This document shows, one piece after another, positions 8,651 through 18,238 of a stretch of 64,000 nucleotides of DNA. The notes beneath the pieces are model-generated. The model saw only the letters and a program-made list of their open reading frames with translations, was not told the DNA's origin and searched no databases. The stretch is from Paracoccus sp. (in: a-proteobacteria) (GTDB taxonomy: Bacteria; Pseudomonadota; Alphaproteobacteria; Rhodobacterales; Rhodobacteraceae). The stretch covers positions 186,001-250,000 of the forward strand of contig NZ_JAUNTW010000003.1 in the NCBI RefSeq assembly GCF_030538495.1, given 5' to 3'. Numbering within the stretch: the stretch's first letter is position 1; each line of letters begins with the position of its first letter. Made by a program: the position numbers and the translations under genes.

Positions 8651-8971
8651 TCACAGCGTTTCTTCGATCCATTCCTTCAGCGCGGCTTTCGGGGCGGCGC
8701 CCATGCGGTTGGACACGACCTGACCGTCTTTGAACATGAACAGGGCCGGGATGCCGCGCACGCCCAGTTGGGCGGCGTTTTCGGAATCTTCGTCCACGTT
8801 GACTTTGACGATTTTCACGCGGCCGGCATATTCAGCGGCCAATTCCTCCAGCGAGGGGCCGATCTGTTTGCACGGGCCGCACCATTCGGCCCAGAAATCG
8901 ACCAGAACGGGGGTGTCGGCCTGACGCACCTGGGCGTCGAAATCGGCGTCGTTCACTTTGACGGTTGCCAT
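8651..8971 (-). CDS. trxA: Thioredoxin 1
   Basis: A 106-residue cytosolic thioredoxin with the active site WCGPC (in [14 protein letters not shown]) and the cis-proline in GIPALFMF. It reduces disulfides in enzymes such as ribonucleotide reductase using electrons from thioredoxin reductase. It has full family length and no signal peptide. The ATG at 8971 follows AAAAGGAT. It is 33 nt downstream of addA, the last gene of the tsaE/amgK-murU-addB-addA-trxA run, an arrangement common in alphaproteobacteria. Confidence 0.96.
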   Translation of the reverse strand: MATVKVNDADFDAQVRQADTPVLVDFWAEWCGPCKQIGPSLEELAAEYAGRVKIVKVNVDEDSENAAQLGVRGIPALFMFKDGQVVSNRMGAAPKAALKEWIEETL

Positions 8972-9004
8972 GGGGTGATCCTTTTTATCTGCGTTGAGGG
9001 TTAG

Positions 9005-12000
9005 CTAGGTGGCGCGGCCCGCGGGGTCAAGGGCGCGATCCAGAACGTCGTCCGGCAGCGGCATCAGATGGCGCGTGGCCGTCCACAGCACCGCCGCATC
9101 CACCCGCCGCCCCGGCCAGATCAGCCGCAGCGCCGCGCGATAGGCCGCCATTTGCCGTAAAATCCCCACAGGCGTGGCGTCAGGCGTTATGGGCACCTGT
9201 GCGTTGCTTTTGTAATCGACGGCCAGAATCCGGTCGTCGGTGATGATCAGCCGGTCGATCACGCCGTTCAGCACGCCGATGCCGGGCAGGGGCGCGGTCA
9301 GGGCGACTTCGTGCAGGATCTGCGCATGGGGGCCGGGCTGCATCACATCGGCCAGATCGGGGGCGGTGATGACCGCCGCCGCGTGGTCCAGCAGATCGGC
9401 GGTGTCCGCGTCGTCGGGCAGGCCGCCTTCGGCCCCGGCGAACAGGCTGCGCGCCACGGCGGGCCAGTCGGCGGGGGGATGCGCGGGCAGATGTTCCAAG
9501 AGCAGATGCAGCCGCGTGCCGCGCAGCATCGCCGCCGCCGGGTCCGTGTCCGACGCCCCGCGCAGGGCCTTGGCCCCGCCCAATCCGGTGGCCGCCACCG
9601 GGCGCGGCATGGGCGTGGGGGCGGGCGGCAGGCTGCGCGCCCAATCGGGTGCGGTGACGGGTTCGGTCGGGGTGTCGTCCGTCTGCGGCGCGGCGTCGGG
9701 CCAATCGCCAAAGGACAGCCGCAGCGCGTCGCCCACGCCGTCAATCGTCACCGTGCTGCGCGTCAGATCGACCCCGGCCCCGCCCGCCGCGATCATGCTG
9801 TGCCAACTGTCCAGACCGCTGCCGGTCTCGCCCGCCGCCGCCACGATCAGCCAGCTTTCAGCGCGGGTCATCGCGACATACAGCAACCGGCGGCGTTCCT
9901 GTTCGGCGCGTTCGCGGGCGTCCTCAACGGCCTGCGCCACGGCGTCGGGGCGCAGATCGGCGGTGCCGCGCCACATCGGGCCGTCATCGGTGGCAATCGT
10001 CCGGGCGCTGTTGTTCTGGCCGCGCTTTTGGGTTTCGGGCAGAATGACGATGGGGCTTTCCAACCCCTTGGATCCGTGGACGGTCATCACGCGGATCAGC
10101 CCGCCTTCGCCGCCGGGAAGCTGGCGTTTCACCTCGACCTCGCCCGCCGACAGCCAGACCAGAAAGCCGGTCAGCGACGGCGTTTCCACCGATTCATAGG
10201 CAATCGCCTGCGACATCAGTTCGTCGATGCCGTCTTCGGCCTCGGGGCCAAGACGGGCCAGCAGGGCGGCGCGGCCCCCGTGGCGGGTCAAAAGCCGCGC
10301 CATCAGGTCATAGGGGCGGTCGTAATCCGCGCGCCCCGCCAGATCGGCCAGCACCCGCACGGCGTCAAGATGTTGTGACGCAGCCAGCCGCGAAAACAAG
10401 GTTTCGTTTCGCGCCCGCCCTGCGGCAAGGCGGAACAGGTCATCTTCCGACAGCCCGAACAGAGGCGACCGCAGCGCCGCCGCCAGCGACAGATCATCCT
10501 GCGGCGTGGCCAGAACCGACAGTGTGGCGGTGATGTCGCGCACCGCCAGTTCGGCGGCCAGACGCAGCCGGTCGGCGCCCGCGACGGGCAGATCAGCGGC
10601 CTTCATTTCCCGGATGAGCGCCGCGAACAATGTGCCGCGCCGCTGCACCAGAATCTGAAAATCGCCCGGCGTGATGGGCCGCGCGCGACCGTGCCGCGCG
10701 TCCCAGATCGGCCCGCCCAGCATCGCGCCGATCTGCGCGGCAATCGCGCGGGCCAGCACCACATCGGCGTCATCAGGCGCGGGCGCGTCCACCGGATCGG
10801 TCCAGTCGGGGGGATCGGTTTTTTCGGGCGGCTCAATCGCGGGCCAGATGTCCACGCGCCCCGGCATGTCGGATTTGAACGCGATATGTTGGGGGGGCGC
10901 GCCTAAGCCCGCTGCGGCATCGCCCTGAAACACCGCGTCCACCATGGCCAGCACGGCGGGCGAGGATCGGAAACTATGCGCCAGCCCGCGTTCCTGCATC
11001 GGCTGCTGAACCGCCTGAAAATCATGGGAAAAGCGGTCGCGCATGGCGTCGAATACGGCAATATCTGCGCCTTGGAACGAATAGATCGACTGTTTCGGAT
11101 CGCCCACCACGAACAGCGTGCGCGGGTGATCCTGCGCGCCCGCGCCGCTGGTGAATTCGGCGGTCAGGCTGCGGATTACGCGCCACTGGGCGGGGCTGGT
11201 GTCTTGGGCTTCGTCCACCAGAATGTGGTCGATGCCGCCATCCAGCCGCCACAGCACCCATTGCGCCATGCTGGAATCCGTCAGCAAATCGCCGGTGCGC
11301 AGGATCAGATCGTCGAAATCCAGCCAGCCATGCGCGGCCTTTTCCGCCGCCAGACGCTGCGTAAAGGCGTGACCAAACCGGCGCAGGGCCAGCGTCTGTT
11401 CCGCAACAGCCAGCCCCAGCATTTGCGGGCGGGCGTCCTGCACCCGTTCCATCAAGTCGTTGAAATCGGGCATGAAGCCGGCGACGGTTTTTTGCGTTGC
11501 CTTGGTCGGGATGGTGTCGATTTTGGCGGTAAAGGATTTGGCGGGGTCTTTGGTTTTGCCAAACAGCAGGCAGCCGCACAGAATGGCCAGATCCTCCAGC
11601 CCCGGATCCGCCAGATGAACCGATGCCAGCTTATCGGCCAGCTTCACATCATTGGACGACCCCGCGCGCATGGCGGGGATCAGCGCGCCGAACAGGTCGG
11701 TTTCCGACCCCGTAAACACCTGCGCCAGCAGCGCGTCGGCGGTCAGCCCCACAGGCAGGTCCAAGGCCCGCCAGATCGCCGCCGGATCGGGGGCGGCGTC
11801 GTAATCCGCCGCCGACAGCCCCGCCAGAAACCCGTCCAGATCATCGCCGGAATGAAGCCGCGTCAAATCCGCAATCGCCGGATCGCCCATGCGCGCCATC
11901 TGTTCCACGACCTCGGCCCGCAGGGCGCGGGCGCTGCGGTCATCCAGTTCGGCAAAGCCCATCGGCACGCCGGCTTCGATCGGGAAACGCCGCAGCAGCG

Positions 12001-12370
12001 CGCCGCAGAAACTGTGAATCGTCTGCACCTTCAGCCCGCCGGGGGTTTCAATCGCGCGGGCGAACAGACGCCGCGCCTGCGCCAGATCGGGCGTGCCGGT
12101 TTCGCCCAAATCGGCCAGTTGCGCGCGCAGGGCGTCCGTCGGCAGCATGGCCCAGCCGCCCAGCAGACTCAGCAGGCGGTTCTGCATTTCGGTGGCCGCG
12201 GCCTTGGTATAGGTCAGGCACAGGATGCGTTCCGGCGCGACCCCCGCCAGCAACAGCCGCGCCACGCGGTTCGTCAGCACCCGCGTTTTACCCGACCCCG
12301 CATTTGCGGTCAGCCAGGTGCTGCGGCCCGGATCGGCGGCGATGATCTGATTGCGGGTTGCGTCATCCAT
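9005..12370 (-). CDS. addA: Double-strand break repair helicase-nuclease AddA
   Basis: A 1,121-residue UvrD-like helicase with a C-terminal nuclease domain. With AddB it resects double-strand ends and prepares recombination substrates, the alphaproteobacterial counterpart of RecBCD. The Walker A motif ANAGSGKTRVL is near residue 30, helicase motif II reads ILVDEAQDTSPAQ, and motif V/VI (VMTVHGSKGLE, LLYVAMTRAE) is present. The C-terminal PD-(D/E)XK nuclease is marked by LAVDYKS near residue 1050. The ATG at 12370 overlaps the addB end by 8 nt and has AAAGGTGG upstream, so the two subunits are translationally coupled. Confidence 0.95.
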   Translation of the reverse strand: MDDATRNQIIAADPGRSTWLTANAGSGKTRVLTNRVARLLLAGVAPERILCLTYTKAAATEMQNRLLSLLGGWAMLPTDALRAQLADLGETGTPDLAQARRLFARAIETPGGLKVQTIHSFCGALLRRFPIEAGVPMGFAELDDRSARALRAEVVEQMARMGDPAIADLTRLHSGDDLDGFLAGLSAADYDAAPDPAAIWRALDLPVGLTADALLAQVFTGSETDLFGALIPAMRAGSSNDVKLADKLASVHLADPGLEDLAILCGCLLFGKTKDPAKSFTAKIDTIPTKATQKTVAGFMPDFNDLMERVQDARPQMLGLAVAEQTLALRRFGHAFTQRLAAEKAAHGWLDFDDLILRTGDLLTDSSMAQWVLWRLDGGIDHILVDEAQDTSPAQWRVIRSLTAEFTSGAGAQDHPRTLFVVGDPKQSIYSFQGADIAVFDAMRDRFSHDFQAVQQPMQERGLAHSFRSSPAVLAMVDAVFQGDAAAGLGAPPQHIAFKSDMPGRVDIWPAIEPPEKTDPPDWTDPVDAPAPDDADVVLARAIAAQIGAMLGGPIWDARHGRARPITPGDFQILVQRRGTLFAALIREMKAADLPVAGADRLRLAAELAVRDITATLSVLATPQDDLSLAAALRSPLFGLSEDDLFRLAAGRARNETLFSRLAASQHLDAVRVLADLAGRADYDRPYDLMARLLTRHGGRAALLARLGPEAEDGIDELMSQAIAYESVETPSLTGFLVWLSAGEVEVKRQLPGGEGGLIRVMTVHGSKGLESPIVILPETQKRGQNNSARTIATDDGPMWRGTADLRPDAVAQAVEDARERAEQERRRLLYVAMTRAESWLIVAAAGETGSGLDSWHSMIAAGGAGVDLTRSTVTIDGVGDALRLSFGDWPDAAPQTDDTPTEPVTAPDWARSLPPAPTPMPRPVAATGLGGAKALRGASDTDPAAAMLRGTRLHLLLEHLPAHPPADWPAVARSLFAGAEGGLPDDADTADLLDHAAAVITAPDLADVMQPGPHAQILHEVALTAPLPGIGVLNGVIDRLIITDDRILAVDYKSNAQVPITPDATPVGILRQMAAYRAALRLIWPGRRVDAAVLWTATRHLMPLPDDVLDRALDPAGRAT

Positions 12371-15308
12371 GATCGCCCACCTTTTGCGGCGTTGCGGGAT
12401 CGGCGCGCGACCATTCGCCCAGACGGGCCAGATGGTCGTAATCGCTGCCCCATTGCGTTGTGACCGGTGCCAGATGCGCGACAAACCCCACATCCCCCGA
12501 CAGATAGGCGCGCATCAGCCGGATGAACCCGGCCCACGCATCCACATCATCCTGCGCGGAATAGGCGCGGGGATGGGTCTGCCCTCCGCCGCCCAACTGG
12601 ATATAGCGGATGCCCGCCACATCCACCGGCCCAATGGCGTCAAAGGCACCAAGGCGCGTCATCGCGGCCTGTAACATCAGTTGTTTGTCGAAATGCGCGA
12701 TCTGTTTGTCGCTGGGCGGAGGCCCGGATTTATAGTCATAGATCACCGCCTGCCCGTCATCCAGCAGGTCGATCCGGTCCGGTTTCGCGGTCAGGGTAAA
12801 GCCCAAATCCGCCACGGCCAGCCGCCCCTGATGTTCAATCACCGCAGGCCGTCCGGTCTGACGCCGCGCCAGTTCATCGGCCACGATCTGATCGGCAATG
12901 CCCGCCATCCGCGCCTGCCAGAACGCGCGCGCCGTGGGCCACGGCACCTGTTCGGCCAGCACATCCGCCGTCAATCGCAGGAACCTGTCGCGCAGTTCAT
13001 CCGGCGGTGTGTCGGGCGCGGGATTTGACCGCAGCAGCGATTCCACAATGCTGTGCAGCGTCTGCCCGCGCAGCGCGGCATCGGGTTCCGGGCGCAGCGG
13101 GTTCAGCGCGCGCAGGCCCAGAACGCGGCGGGCATAGACCTCATACGGGTTGCGGATCAGGGCCGAAATCGTGGTGACGGGCAGTTCGGTAAAGGCCGGA
13201 GCGGGCGGGATCGGCGCGGGCCGTGCGGCGGGCGGCGTGGGCGCGTCGGGCAGGCTGACCGCGCGCGCCCTATCCAGCCACAGATCGCCGCGCGCCTGCA
13301 TCGCCTTGATCGCTGCGGGGCCGTTGCGGTCGGGCAGGCCTTTCATCAGGTTCAGCAGCCGGTTCAGCCAGCGGGACGGGATCGTTTCAGCATCCGCATC
13401 ACGTTTCGCGCGGGTCAGAATCACCCGTTCGGCGGCAATCCCCTGTTGAAAATCATGCGCCGCCAGCCCGATTTGCCGTTCGGGCAAAGGCAGCCCCGCC
13501 GCCGACCGCATCTGACGCGACAGCCACGGATCGGGGGTCAGCGGGCGCGGCCAGCCGCCTTCGTTCAGGCCCGACAGAATGACGGTGCCGTGGGCGGTCA
13601 CGCGGGCTTCGCGCGGGCCGTGGATGCGCAACAGCGGGTGCGTGTCGCGGGTGTCGCGCAGGGCCAGCACCCCCATTTCGTCCATCAGCAACGCATAGAG
13701 ATCGCGCGGACGCATCGCCGCCCCCGCATCCGCGTGCAGCACCAGATGATCCAGAACCGCGCGCGCCATCTGCCCATCGGCGTTCCGCCACAATTCCGAC
13801 GCGGCCACATCGCCCGCAGGCCCCGCCGCCAGATCGCCGGTCAGCGCCAGCAGATCGGCCAGCCGATCCGCCAAAGGACGCGCGGCGCGGTCGGTTTCAA
13901 ACGCCTTGGCCCGGTCGATCACATCGGCCAGCCATGCCGCCCAATCGCGGCGGGCGGCGTCATCCTGCGCCCCCCAATCGCGCAGCATCGCGCCATCCGG
14001 GAAAGCCGGGCCGCGCGCCCGCAGCCGCATTTCCAGATCGCGCGTAAAAAACAGCGATTGCGCGCGGCTGATGGTCGGTGATCCGGTCGCGATCAGCGGG
14101 TGTTTCAGCAAAATCAGCAGCCGGTCGATGGTCAGCGGCTGGCCGAACAATTCCGCCACCTGACGCAGCAACAGCCCCACAGCGGTCAGCACCAGCGGAC
14201 GCCCCGAACTGTCATCCGGCCGCAGATGCCACCGATCAAGGGCCGAGGCCACGCGCCGGATCAGCCCCGCATCGGCGGCGATCAGGGTCACAGGCTCGCC
14301 CCGTTCCACGGCGTCGCGCATGATCAGGGCGATGGTATCGGCCTCGGCCCCCGGTTGGTCGGCCTCGATCAGGGTCAGGTCGGTGGTGGGCGCGATCAGG
14401 TCCGGCAGGCCGGGGCCGTCCGCGATCCATTGATCGGTGACGGGCGCGGGGCGCAGCGCCAGCGACACCAGCCGGTTGCGGTCCGGCACCGGCGGCGCGG
14501 TCCGGGTCCAGCGTTGCGGAGTGCCCGCCGCCCGGATCAGCGGGGCAAAGCGGGACTGCGGGTGATCTTCGCCCCCCGGATCAAGCTGGTTCCAGATGTC
14601 GGCGGGCTGGTCAAAGTCAAACCCCGGCAGCACGACCGCCCCATTCGGCAATTCCGCAACCGCCTGCATAAACAGCCGCGTGGCCCCCTGCGATCCGGTG
14701 GAACCCGCGACAATCACCGGCCCACGGGGCAGCGCCGCGCCGTCGCGCCAGCCCCCGGCGGCGATTTCGGCCGACAGGCGTTGCACCGCCGCCCGGTCCG
14801 CCACCGGCGCGGACAAATGAAACCCCGCCGCAATGCGCAGGAACAGCAACGCGTTTTGCCAATGGCGCGCATGATCGCCGGTGTCGATCAGGTCCAGGGC
14901 GGTTGCGTCCAGCCCTTCGGTCTGCATGTCCATCATCAGGTTGGACAGCGACCGCGCCAATTCCGGCACCGAATGACCCGCCGCCAGATCGGGGCGCGTT
15001 TCCAACAGCCGCGCGATCAACTGGCCCAGTTCCAGCCGCCGCCGCAAGGGGGGCGCGGGCGGCACCCGGTCCGCCACGGGCCGCAGGTCCAGCCCGGTGA
15101 CGCTGCGCAATTGCGGCAACAACAGCGGCCCCCGCGCGTCAAAGGCGGTTTTCAGCGCCGCCAGCGTCGCCGCCGAATTGGCAAAAATCGTGACACGAGC
15201 CAGCGATTCCGGCGGTTGCCCCGCCATCCGGTCCAGCAGCCCGGCGACAAATTCGGTGGCAAAATCAACGCCGGGGGGCAGGGCGTAAAGGCCGCGCAGG
15301 TCAGGCAT
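12363..15308 (-). CDS. addB: Double-strand break repair protein AddB
   Basis: A 981-residue partner of AddA. Family members have an inactivated helicase-like fold and a C-terminal PD-(D/E)XK nuclease that cuts the 5'-ended strand. The nuclease is visible as TAKPDRIDLL...VIYDYKSG near residue 856. The helicase part lacks a clean Walker A motif, in line with alphaproteobacterial AddB. The ATG at 15308 overlaps the end of murU by 8 nt. Confidence 0.93.
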   Translation of the reverse strand: MPDLRGLYALPPGVDFATEFVAGLLDRMAGQPPESLARVTIFANSAATLAALKTAFDARGPLLLPQLRSVTGLDLRPVADRVPPAPPLRRRLELGQLIARLLETRPDLAAGHSVPELARSLSNLMMDMQTEGLDATALDLIDTGDHARHWQNALLFLRIAAGFHLSAPVADRAAVQRLSAEIAAGGWRDGAALPRGPVIVAGSTGSQGATRLFMQAVAELPNGAVVLPGFDFDQPADIWNQLDPGGEDHPQSRFAPLIRAAGTPQRWTRTAPPVPDRNRLVSLALRPAPVTDQWIADGPGLPDLIAPTTDLTLIEADQPGAEADTIALIMRDAVERGEPVTLIAADAGLIRRVASALDRWHLRPDDSSGRPLVLTAVGLLLRQVAELFGQPLTIDRLLILLKHPLIATGSPTISRAQSLFFTRDLEMRLRARGPAFPDGAMLRDWGAQDDAARRDWAAWLADVIDRAKAFETDRAARPLADRLADLLALTGDLAAGPAGDVAASELWRNADGQMARAVLDHLVLHADAGAAMRPRDLYALLMDEMGVLALRDTRDTHPLLRIHGPREARVTAHGTVILSGLNEGGWPRPLTPDPWLSRQMRSAAGLPLPERQIGLAAHDFQQGIAAERVILTRAKRDADAETIPSRWLNRLLNLMKGLPDRNGPAAIKAMQARGDLWLDRARAVSLPDAPTPPAARPAPIPPAPAFTELPVTTISALIRNPYEVYARRVLGLRALNPLRPEPDAALRGQTLHSIVESLLRSNPAPDTPPDELRDRFLRLTADVLAEQVPWPTARAFWQARMAGIADQIVADELARRQTGRPAVIEHQGRLAVADLGFTLTAKPDRIDLLDDGQAVIYDYKSGPPPSDKQIAHFDKQLMLQAAMTRLGAFDAIGPVDVAGIRYIQLGGGGQTHPRAYSAQDDVDAWAGFIRLMRAYLSGDVGFVAHLAPVTTQWGSDYDHLARLGEWSRADPATPQKVGDHG

Positions 15309-15972
15309 GTAACAACGCCTCGGCCACGGGGATGGTGTCGGGGCGGCCCACATCGCACCAGCCGCCGGGATGGATCAGCCCGTAAACGCGCCCCTGTTCG
15401 ATCTGCATATCCCATAGTTTATTCAGGGAAAAACTGGCGCCGCTGATCTCGGCCAGACGGTCGGGCCGCACGATCTGCGCCCCGCCATAGACGTAATCGC
15501 CGCGCCGGGTCAGCCGCCCGTCGGCGTCCCGCGCGAAATCTCCACCGCCCTGTCGCGCCTGCGCGCGGTCCAGCGGAATCAGCATCAACAACGCATCCAT
15601 CCGCGCGTCATCCCACGCGTCGTTTAACGCAGCCAGAGGGTTCGGCCCGGTCCACACCACATCGGGATTCAGCGTCATCACCGGCCCATCCCCCAACAGC
15701 GGCAGCGCGCGGCGCAGCCCGCCGCCGGTGTCCAGCAGATGTCCGGCCTCGGAACTGATCGCCACATCCTGCCCGGCCAGATGGTTGCGGATTTGCGCGC
15801 CCAGATAATGCGTGTTCACCACAATCGGCCCTGCGCCGGCATCGCGGCCCATGGCTAACGCACGGTCCAGCAGGGTTTGCCCCGCCACCGAAATCAGCGG
15901 TTTCGGGCGCATATCGGTCAGCGGGCGCATCCGCGTTCCCAATCCGGCGGCAAAGATCATCAGCGGGCGCAT
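15301..15972 (-). CDS. murU: N-acetylmuramate-1-phosphate uridylyltransferase (MurU-like)
   Basis: A 223-residue sugar-nucleotide transferase. The glycine-rich nucleotide site AAGLGTRMRPLTDMRPKP is at residues 6-23, and LNPDVVW is the metal-binding acidic motif. MurU turns MurNAc-1-P and UTP into UDP-MurNAc, bypassing part of de novo synthesis. The direct partner AmgK, encoded just upstream, makes MurNAc-1-P, which supports MurU over a general NDP-sugar transferase. The start ATG at 15972 overlaps the upstream gene by 13 nt; an ATG at 15960, sharing one base with that stop, is an alternative but would cut into the family N-terminus. Confidence 0.85.
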   Translation of the reverse strand: MRPLMIFAAGLGTRMRPLTDMRPKPLISVAGQTLLDRALAMGRDAGAGPIVVNTHYLGAQIRNHLAGQDVAISSEAGHLLDTGGGLRRALPLLGDGPVMTLNPDVVWTGPNPLAALNDAWDDARMDALLMLIPLDRAQARQGGGDFARDADGRLTRRGDYVYGGAQIVRPDRLAEISGASFSLNKLWDMQIEQGRVYGLIHPGGWCDVGRPDTIPVAEALLHA

Positions 15973-17336
15973 TGGTCGCGTAACCTTTCGATAAGGGATG
16001 CGTCGGGGGCGGGGATGCCGTCCAGTTCCGCGCGCAAAGGCGACAGAGCCGGGTGGTCCAGATTGCGCCGGATCGCCGCCCAGACGCGGGGCATGAAATC
16101 CAGATAGCGCGGCTTGCCGTCGCGCAGGCACAGGCGGGTAAAGATCCCCATGATCCGCAACCCCCGCTGCGCCCCCATCAGGGCATAGGCGGCGCGGAAA
16201 CGGTCGCCGTCCAGCCCGGTTGCGGCCAGATACTGCGCGATGCAGGCGGTTTCCGTGGCGGGGTCCACATGGCGGCGGGCATCCTGCAACAGCGACACCA
16301 GATCATAGGCCGGATGCGCCCGCACCGCGTCCTGATAATCAATCAGGCCCAGCGGATCATCCCCGCGCCAGATCAGGTTTTCGGCATGAAAATCGCGCAG
16401 GGCCAGAACCGGGGGAATATCGGCCGCCAGTTCCGCATGCAGGCGCGCGATCGTGTCGGCGATCCCCGTGCGCCCCGCCGCGCCGGGATACCACTGCGCA
16501 AACAACCCCACCTGTTCGGCCAGCTCCGGCCCGTCCAGATCACGGCGGGCGGGCGGCGCGTGGCGGTGCAGATCGACCAGAACATCCGTGATCCGGGCAT
16601 AGATCGCGGGCGCTACGCCGGGGTCACGTTCAATCACGCGGGCGACCAGATCATCGCCCAGATCCTGCATCAGCAGCAGCCCCACTGGCATGTCGCGGGC
16701 CAGAATCGCGGGCGCGCCAAAGCCCCGCGCGCGCAGCCAGTCGGTCATCGCGACAACATCAGCCACGCTGCCGCCGGGGTCGTCCATCAGCACCGCGGAA
16801 CCGTCGCCCGTCAGCCGAAAATACCGCCGCGCGGAGGCATCCCCCGCCAGCGGCTCGACCCGCGCATCGCCCCAACCGGCGGCGCTGATAAACCGCGCGC
16901 AATCCGCCAGCCGGTCCATCCCGTCAATCGTGATCACACGCATATCGGGGTCGTCATGCCCCGCAATCGCGATCCGCTGCGCGCCCGGCGGGGCCGGGTC
17001 CAGACGGTCGGGCCATTCGATCAGGCAAATTGAATCCTCAAACGCCTGTTCCAACCCCAGTTCCGCCAATTCCGACGGGTCGGTCAGGCGATACAGATCG
17101 GCGTGCCAGATCTCGGACCCCATCGGGTCGTCATAGGTCTGAACCAGCGTGAATGTCGGGCTGGGAACATCTTCGGCCGCGTCGCCTTGGCGGGCGCGGA
17201 TAAAGGCGCGGGCAAAGTGGGTTTTCCCCGCACCCACAGGGCCGTCCAGCAACAGAACCATCGGCGGATGCGCCACAGCGGCCAGCATCCGCGCAAAAGC
17301 AGCGGTCAGGGTTTCATCAGCAATCAGCGTCGTCAT
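15960..17336 (-). CDS. TsaE-AmgK fusion: tRNA t6A biosynthesis ATPase plus N-acetylmuramate/GlcNAc kinase
   Basis: A 458-residue two-domain protein. Residues 1-140 are TsaE, the ATPase of the complex that adds threonylcarbamoyl to A37 of ANN-decoding tRNAs: Walker A GPVGAGKTHFA (about 32), SPTFTLVQ, HADLYRL, LIEWPDRL. Residues 150-458 are an aminoglycoside-phosphotransferase-fold kinase like AmgK, with catalytic LRDFHAENLIW and metal-binding GLIDYQDA. AmgK phosphorylates MurNAc at C1 and feeds MurU, encoded next. The ATG at 17336 has AGAGAGGG before it. I have seen this fusion in annotations of related alphaproteobacteria, so it is probably ancestral here and not an assembly error. Confidence 0.9.
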   Translation of the reverse strand: MTTLIADETLTAAFARMLAAVAHPPMVLLLDGPVGAGKTHFARAFIRARQGDAAEDVPSPTFTLVQTYDDPMGSEIWHADLYRLTDPSELAELGLEQAFEDSICLIEWPDRLDPAPPGAQRIAIAGHDDPDMRVITIDGMDRLADCARFISAAGWGDARVEPLAGDASARRYFRLTGDGSAVLMDDPGGSVADVVAMTDWLRARGFGAPAILARDMPVGLLLMQDLGDDLVARVIERDPGVAPAIYARITDVLVDLHRHAPPARRDLDGPELAEQVGLFAQWYPGAAGRTGIADTIARLHAELAADIPPVLALRDFHAENLIWRGDDPLGLIDYQDAVRAHPAYDLVSLLQDARRHVDPATETACIAQYLAATGLDGDRFRAAYALMGAQRGLRIMGIFTRLCLRDGKPRYLDFMPRVWAAIRRNLDHPALSPLRAELDGIPAPDASLIERLRDQCAR

Positions 17337-17433
17337 GGCCCTCTCTTACCCTGTGGCGCGCGGTCGTGAAAGCGTGTGATGCGCGTGATCGGTGTTTCGG
17401 TTAATCTGACGCAGGATAACCAAGGAGAACAAT

Positions 17434-18045
17434 ATGCTGCGCATTGCTGTGGGTCTGATTTTGCTGGCCAGTCCGGCACTGGCGACGCCGGAATATGTCT
17501 TTCCGTCGCATTGGGATGTGGCGGGCGTGGCCGCGGATGACGTGCTGAACATCCGCGCCGAACCGGATGCGCGGGCGGATATCATCGGCACCCTACCCCC
17601 CGATGCCCGCACTGTCGAGGTCGTGGACCAGACCCGCAACTGGCTGAAAATCAACAGCCGCGAACGGTCGGGCTGGGTCGCGGCGCGCTATATGACGCAT
17701 CAGACCGGCGTCTGGCAGCCGGATGCGGTGCCGCCGGGGTTTTCGTGTTACGGCACCGAACCGTTCTGGTCGGCGCGGGTCGATGGCGGCGATCTGGTCA
17801 TCAGCACCCCCGACATCCCCGAAACCCGCCACGCGGTGCAGGCGATCGCGGGCGGCGACCTCTATCACGACCTGACGCGGGCCGTGCTGGCCGATGGGGC
17901 CACGCTGGTATCCACGCAGGGGCAATGCAGCGACGGCATGTCGGACCGCGACATGGCCCTGCGCGCAACCCTGATCCAACACGGACCTCAGCCCGCGATC
18001 ATGACCGGCTGCTGCACGATCCAAGACCTGTCGCAGCTTGACTAA
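17434..18045 (+). CDS. Secreted SH3-domain protein with COG3650-like C-terminus
   Basis: A 203-residue exported protein: signal peptide (residues 1-17, ending ALAT), bacterial SH3 domain around residues 30-90 (DDVLNIRAEPDARADIIG, WLKI, GWVAARYM), then a region with YGTEPFWSARVDGG and CSDGMSDR, which resemble the COG3650 family of unknown function. The mature protein has four cysteines. SH3 domains of this kind often bind cell-wall components. AAGGAG precedes the ATG. It is divergent from the tsaE-amgK operon. Confidence 0.75.
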   Translation: MLRIAVGLILLASPALATPEYVFPSHWDVAGVAADDVLNIRAEPDARADIIGTLPPDARTVEVVDQTRNWLKINSRERSGWVAARYMTHQTGVWQPDAVPPGFSCYGTEPFWSARVDGGDLVISTPDIPETRHAVQAIAGGDLYHDLTRAVLADGATLVSTQGQCSDGMSDRDMALRATLIQHGPQPAIMTGCCTIQDLSQLD

Positions 18046-18053
18046 CCGCCGCT

Positions 18054-18180
18054 TTCATCTTGGCCCAAATATCCGGGGGTGAGGCGGATCAGAAAAAGGT
18101 CCAGTGGACCTTTTTTCCGACGAACGCACGCCCCCGTGGGGCGGGCCAGCGGCTTTGCCGGACGGGGGCTGGCCCCCCTG
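18054..18180. repeat. Dispersed intergenic repeat, copy 3 (diverged)
   Basis: Carries CATCTTGGCCCAAATATCC, GTGAGGCGGATCAG, the hairpin AAAAAGGTCC-agt-GGACCTTTTT (18093-18115) and CACGCCCCCGTGGGGCGGGC, in the same order as the copies at 8366 and 61161. It sits directly after the SH3-protein stop and just before hrpB, and the T-rich right arm makes it a plausible terminator for the upstream gene. Confidence 0.75.
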
Positions 18181-18238
18181 CCCCCTCGCCACGAAACCTT
18201 GGGCTTTTCGTTCACGCCCCGGCGCGGTATCGGGCGGC

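Noticed and set aside
8421..8723. Plus-strand ORF between priA and trxA starting MDLFPVERPPPWGG
   Set aside because: It is made of the dispersed repeat and runs into antisense trxA; the same start peptide recurs before hrpB and argF.
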